A stretch of DNA of 64,000 nt from JAJECS01 sp965198185 (GTDB lineage: Bacteria; Chloroflexota; UBA11872), in assembly GCA_965198185.1 (NCBI GenBank), contig CBDAOU010000002.1, forward strand, positions 186,001 through 250,000, read 5' to 3'. The position numbers were made by a program, and so were the translations under genes. Shown here in pieces: positions 60,386-64,000 of this stretch; within the stretch, counting starts at the first letter, position 1, and each line of letters begins with the position of its first letter. The notes below the pieces were generated by a model. The model was not told the DNA's origin and did no database searches. It was given only the letters and a program-made list of their open reading frames with translations.

Positions 60386-61933
60386 CTACCCTTCTGCTTC
60401 CTCGTAGAGCTTGTCGAGAATCAGTTGGCCTTCGGCCGCGGCATCGTTGAGTGCCTCTTCGGGCGAGGACTGATCCGTCATGACCGCCTGGTACATGGGC
60501 GTGTTGACCGCGCGCAGCGCAAAGTATCCGGGCTGCAACACGTCGATGGCGGTGTACTTGCCCATGCGGCGCATGAAGTCCATGTACGGGTCGCCTGCGA
60601 ATAGGTCACCCACCGATCGGCGGGTGGGGAGATTATTCGTCGCCAGCGCTGGTATGCGTTGGTTTTCGGTGTTGCTCAAAAAGCGCACCCACTCGACCGT
60701 GGCCTGAAGGCGGTCATCGTCTTCCCATTGCCATAGGGCGTGCATTTGGCTCAAGCTGAATTGATGGCCCGAGTTGTCGCCTTCGAACGGGTAGTTCACC
60801 GGGTATACGTCGATATCGTCGGCATTCGCCTGACCCTCGGAAATCCAGTCAGAGTACGTTTTGGCCGAGCCGTGGTGGCCTTGGACGAACGCCGTCTGGC
60901 GCCGTATGAACTTCTGCTCAGTATCACCCCAACCCAGCGTGGGCGAATCAGGGCTGATGAGTCCCTCGTGGAACATGTCCAAGAGATAGGTCATCCCCGT
61001 GACGCCCTCCGGGCTGTTGAAGGTGTATTGGCGGCCGGAGCCTGACATCATCTTGGCGCCTCGCCCCCATAGGAAGGAGTGCCGGTAGTAGTCACCAGCC
61101 CCTTGGCTCATGTTGAAGGAAATTGCGTGGCGGCCCGCATCCGGATCGGTTATGGCGCGGCAGGCCTCGAGGAACTGCTCATAACTCCAATTCCGATCGC
61201 CCTCGGTTGGGAGCAGGTCGAGTGCTCCGGCTTCCTCGAAGAGGCGGCGATTGGAAACGAGCGAAGTGCCCGTCACAAACTGCGGGATTCCGTAGCGCTT
61301 CCCGAGCACTTCACCTTGCTCAAGGGTCAGGAAATCGTCCAGATCGTCCTGGCTGAGAAAGCGGTCAACCGGCTCGAGGAATCCTTCCAGGGCGTACCGG
61401 CGGATGTTCGTCGATCCATCCTGGATAGTGTCCGGATGTCCAGCTCCGGTGGCCGCTGAAATCGCGATCTTGTTCCGATAGTCGTCCCAAGGGAACGACG
61501 CGAAGTTGACGGTAATATGCGGAAATTGCTTCTGAAACTCGCCGACCATGTACTTCATGTAGTCATCTTCAGCGCCGGATGTGGCGTCCTCGCCTCGCCC
61601 GGTCACGCCTTTCCAGAACGGCGGCGTCCAGGTCAGGATGGTCGTGTCAGGCAGCTGCGGCGCCACTTCTTGCACGACGATCTTCTCGACCTGGACCTCC
61701 CGAGTTACAACCCGCTCAACCTCGACTTCCTTGATGACTTCCTGAGTTACGACCCGATCGACCGGAACCTCTTTGATCACCTGTTCCTTGACGATCACCT
61801 CTTGCGTGACGATCTTCTCAACGACTTCGGCCTCGCCGCATGCGGCGAGGATTGTGGCCGCTGCGGTGGCGCCGCCGATCAGAAATCCGGCCTGCAGCAG
61901 GCTCCGCCTCGACATTGAGCGCGAACTACGCAT
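60386..61933 (-). CDS. Sugar ABC transporter substrate-binding lipoprotein
   Basis: A 515-residue extracellular binding protein. The ATG at 61933 has a GGGAGG ribosome-binding site. The signal is MSRRSLLQAGFLIGGATAAA followed by lipobox LAAC; the RR suggests possible Tat export. After the Cys come about 60 residues of repeated IVxEVxV/KEVxV units (VIKEVPVDRVVTQEVIKEVE), a linker typical of Chloroflexota binding proteins. The solute-binding domain follows (ILTWTPPFWKGVTGRGEDAT, VNFASFPWDDYRNKIAISAA). The sugar is not predictable from sequence; the adjacent rhamnosidase suggests rhamnosides. Confidence 0.9.
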   Translation of the reverse strand: MRSSRSMSRRSLLQAGFLIGGATAAATILAACGEAEVVEKIVTQEVIVKEQVIKEVPVDRVVTQEVIKEVEVERVVTREVQVEKIVVQEVAPQLPDTTILTWTPPFWKGVTGRGEDATSGAEDDYMKYMVGEFQKQFPHITVNFASFPWDDYRNKIAISAATGAGHPDTIQDGSTNIRRYALEGFLEPVDRFLSQDDLDDFLTLEQGEVLGKRYGIPQFVTGTSLVSNRRLFEEAGALDLLPTEGDRNWSYEQFLEACRAITDPDAGRHAISFNMSQGAGDYYRHSFLWGRGAKMMSGSGRQYTFNSPEGVTGMTYLLDMFHEGLISPDSPTLGWGDTEQKFIRRQTAFVQGHHGSAKTYSDWISEGQANADDIDVYPVNYPFEGDNSGHQFSLSQMHALWQWEDDDRLQATVEWVRFLSNTENQRIPALATNNLPTRRSVGDLFAGDPYMDFMRRMGKYTAIDVLQPGYFALRAVNTPMYQAVMTDQSSPEEALNDAAAEGQLILDKLYEEAEG

Positions 61934-62089
61934 ATCTATACCCTCCCGACCGGCGACTGCGCGCAACAGCCTCAGCCGCCACTCCGTAGATGATTACTGT
62001 ACCAAAATGTATTACTTCGGATGATTTGGCCTCGATTCATATATCGAGCGGCCGGCAGGCCGCCTGCCGCTGGGGCGGGAACCCTTGGG
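61934..62089. other. Short intergenic gap with GC-rich hairpin
   Basis: GCGGCC-GGCA-GGCCGC (62048-62063) forms a hairpin just after the rhamnosidase stop on the minus strand, next to CTCGAT/ATCGAG (62031-62048). These may end that transcript or mark the boundary with the transporter operon. The AT-rich part (61985-62045) is a likely promoter region for the lipoprotein gene, but no confident boxes were assigned. Confidence 0.4.
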
Positions 62090-64000
62090 CTAGGGTGGGC
62101 TGTGGCCGGGCGCTGCGGCGACTTCGAATGTGTGCCGGCCGCCCGACAGCCGACACTGGATGGCGTCCGCTCGCACGGTGATGCCGAGTGCGGCGGATCG
62201 CTGCACGTCGCCGAGGTCGATCACCGTCTCGTTATGCCGCAGGTACGTGTGGCTCGGGCTTGTCCTGTCCAGGATGAGTTCGGCCTCGACGGTCTGCGGC
62301 ACTTGGGCGGTCAGGCGCATGCGCCCGCCCGCTCGATTCCAGGCGATCTCGATATTGCCCTTGGGTGTTGGAACCACTCCGCGCGCCCATGCCAAATCCG
62401 CGGTGTGGGGATGGATGCGGCAGGTCTCGAACCCCGGACCCGTCGGCGCCACGCCCAGGATGCGCGACACGAGGAGATAGCCGATCAAGGTTCCGCCGGT
62501 GTGGACCAGGCTGAGCAGCGGTTTCGGCTGCACGAGATTCACGGTTGCGCGCTCGGCGGCCTCGGCCTCTGTCGTGATTCGCAGGCCGCCGGTGAACGGA
62601 TCCCACAGCTCCCACATGGTGGGGGCGTCTGAGGCTTCCAGCATGGTCGTGAAACGTGCTCGCGTGAGGTCGACGGCGATCTGGGCCTGGCCTCGCGCAA
62701 ACAGCCCGTCCGCGACATACCCAAACCACAGCGGCGATGCCCGCAACAGGTCTGGGTCGGGGTCCGCCAGGCGCGCCGCGATTGCGGAGGCCTGCGAATC
62801 CGAGGCGATGTCGTAGAGCAGCGCGAGCGCGTTGGTCAGCTCGCTGGCGACGTCCGAGGCGCGTCCCTGACGATAGGCGTCGGCAAACAGCGAGCGCTCG
62901 TCATTCCAATGGAGTTCGCGCAGCGCGGCTCTGATATGGGCGGCGGTGCCGCGCCATCGCTCGGCGTCGCGCGCCGCGCCCATTTCGTCAGCCAGCCAAG
63001 CGGCGTCCTCCAGACCCTTGACGTACAGCGCGTTGGTGATGAAGCTCGTGCCCCGAAAATCGTTCGGCACCCAATCAATGGTGTTCTGCAGTGGCAGGTC
63101 GCGCAGGAGTCCGGATGCATCGCGGTGCGGCTCGAACCAGTCGATCTGGGCGACCACGCTGGGATAGAGCTCCTCGACGACCCACCGCCTGCCGGTGAAC
63201 AAGTAGTGGTCGCGAACACGACTGCTCCACTGCAGCTGAAACTGCGGATGGACGCCTCGGGTGGGGTTGTTCGGCGGGTACACCATCTGCAGCATCCCGT
63301 CGCCGCGACCGCTGAGCGGCGCCATGCGCAAATACCGATCCGCCAGCGGCAGGTCGCCGTAGGCCGCGAAGAGCATGTAGAGCCCATGGCCGCCGTCCCC
63401 AGTTGGCCACGGCACTCGTTCCCGGTATGCATCACAGACCAGCGTGTCCTCCATGTGCAGGTATGTCGTATCCACGCAGGCGCGCCAAAGTCTCGCCAAC
63501 ATCGCGTCAGAACAATCGACGTTTCCGCGCTCGTCAGCCGGGTAGGCGTACTCATTAACGGATACGGACTCAACGGTCAGCGGCTGGTAATTGCTGCGCA
63601 CAGTCAATTGGAGATAACGAAACTGCTTATACTCCGCAACTTCCCATGTCTGGTGGCCATCCCGCGCGATGTATCTATCTCCGTATCGTACGGCCGGTGG
63701 TATTCGACCGGCCTGGATCTGCTGCCCATACGTCATGTCAAGCATGGTGCCCTTTGGCGCCTGCATGCGGACGCGTGGAAAGCCAAACACCTGGCGACCG
63801 AAGTCAAGCAGAATATAAGGAGACCGCAGGCCTTTTCCCTCAACGAACCGGCTTTGAAACGTAGCCGCGGAGTCTTCGCGATTCAATAGGTTGCCCACAT
63901 TCGTCATGCTCGAGTACGTGTGTGGAAAGTGAGGTTCCGCGCCCATAAGCTCGGGGATGTCGACCTGACCGGGCAGGCCGAGATCTACCAGCTCACCAGC
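62090..64000 (-). CDS. Alpha-L-rhamnosidase-like glycosidase (GH78 type), 5' end off window
   Basis: At least 636 residues; the frame stays open through 64000, so the true start lies beyond the window and Met 63946 is internal. The (alpha/alpha)6 catalytic domain has TLVCDAYRERVPWPTGDGGH, which matches the acidic active-site loop of GH78 rhamnosidases (C-P-x-R-x-E-R-x-x-W-x-G-D). Also present are NTIDWVPNDFRGTSFITNAL and APTMWELWDPFTGG. The C-terminal beta-sandwich (GFETCRIHPHTADLAWARGV) ends the protein. It likely removes terminal L-rhamnose from glycosides; no signal peptide can be judged. Confidence 0.82.
   Translation of the reverse strand, partial: AGELVDLGLPGQVDIPELMGAEPHFPHTYSSMTNVGNLLNREDSAATFQSRFVEGKGLRSPYILLDFGRQVFGFPRVRMQAPKGTMLDMTYGQQIQAGRIPPAVRYGDRYIARDGHQTWEVAEYKQFRYLQLTVRSNYQPLTVESVSVNEYAYPADERGNVDCSDAMLARLWRACVDTTYLHMEDTLVCDAYRERVPWPTGDGGHGLYMLFAAYGDLPLADRYLRMAPLSGRGDGMLQMVYPPNNPTRGVHPQFQLQWSSRVRDHYLFTGRRWVVEELYPSVVAQIDWFEPHRDASGLLRDLPLQNTIDWVPNDFRGTSFITNALYVKGLEDAAWLADEMGAARDAERWRGTAAHIRAALRELHWNDERSLFADAYRQGRASDVASELTNALALLYDIASDSQASAIAARLADPDPDLLRASPLWFGYVADGLFARGQAQIAVDLTRARFTTMLEASDAPTMWELWDPFTGGLRITTEAEAAERATVNLVQPKPLLSLVHTGGTLIGYLLVSRILGVAPTGPGFETCRIHPHTADLAWARGVVPTPKGNIEIAWNRAGGRMRLTAQVPQTVEAELILDRTSPSHTYLRHNETVIDLGDVQRSAALGITVRADAIQCRLSGGRHTFEVAAAPGHSPP

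Overview
This is a 64 kb GC-rich bacterial chromosome window with mostly overlapping genes, GTG/TTG starts and many dispersed palindromic repeats. The best guess is an uncultured Chloroflexota-like bacterium. The main support is the substrate-binding lipoprotein at 60386-61933, whose lipobox is followed by a long Val/Glu/Lys/Arg-rich repeated linker typical of that phylum. A compact dcw cluster and a catabolic repertoire of TIM-barrel isomerases, PhyH oxygenases, SDR/MDR dehydrogenases and GH-type enzymes fit this. No rRNA, tRNA, CRISPR array or intact insertion sequence was seen, and the class cannot be fixed from this window alone.

Layout. 1-624: a sugar-isomerase-like TIM barrel cut by the window edge. 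0.9-7.8 kb: an accessory island with a single-chain restriction-methylation enzyme, a translationally coupled membrane pentapeptide-repeat protein, an AT-rich HEPN-like gene, a MNT/HEPN toxin-antitoxin pair and a DUF2283 protein. 7.8-9.85 kb: repeats and a broken sialidase. 9.85-16.9 kb: enolase (one frameshift), larB, larC, two unknown proteins, an MFS exporter, a conserved unknown and an RNase H-like protein. 17.0-28.7 kb: the division and wall cluster mraZ-rsmH-ftsL-ftsI-ftsW-murG-murC-murB-ftsQ-ftsA-ftsZ, with a recognisable promoter and MraZ operator. It is followed by yggS, yggT, yggU and then hisS-hisH-hisA-hisF (to 33.7 kb). 33.7-44 kb: catabolic and miscellaneous enzymes plus a VapBC-type pair. 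44.3-56.3 kb: a second accessory/defence-rich region with an AT-rich AAA ATPase-PIN operon, a sugar isomerase plus ThDP enzyme, a frameshifted abortive-infection protein, a heavily frameshifted YhaO/YhaN (SbcDC-like) pair, and a duplicated Phd/PIN toxin-antitoxin unit with one toxin truncated. 56.3-64 kb: PhyH oxygenase, SDR, a carbohydrate ABC importer (two permeases and a lipoprotein) and an alpha-L-rhamnosidase-like glycosidase running off the right edge. These last genes look like one rhamnoside or plant/algal glycan uptake locus.

Two themes stand out. First, palindromic repeats (GTAGGGGC...GCCCCTAC and relatives) sit between genes and also inside the restriction enzyme reading frame, where they are translated in frame. 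Second, single-base frameshifts are common and clustered: the left-edge gene, sialidase, enolase, the Abi gene, and about eleven in YhaO/YhaN. The 23 kb of division and histidine genes show none. Because the frameshifted genes keep catalytic motifs and long open stretches in the shifted frames, local base-calling/assembly error or very recent decay are both possible.
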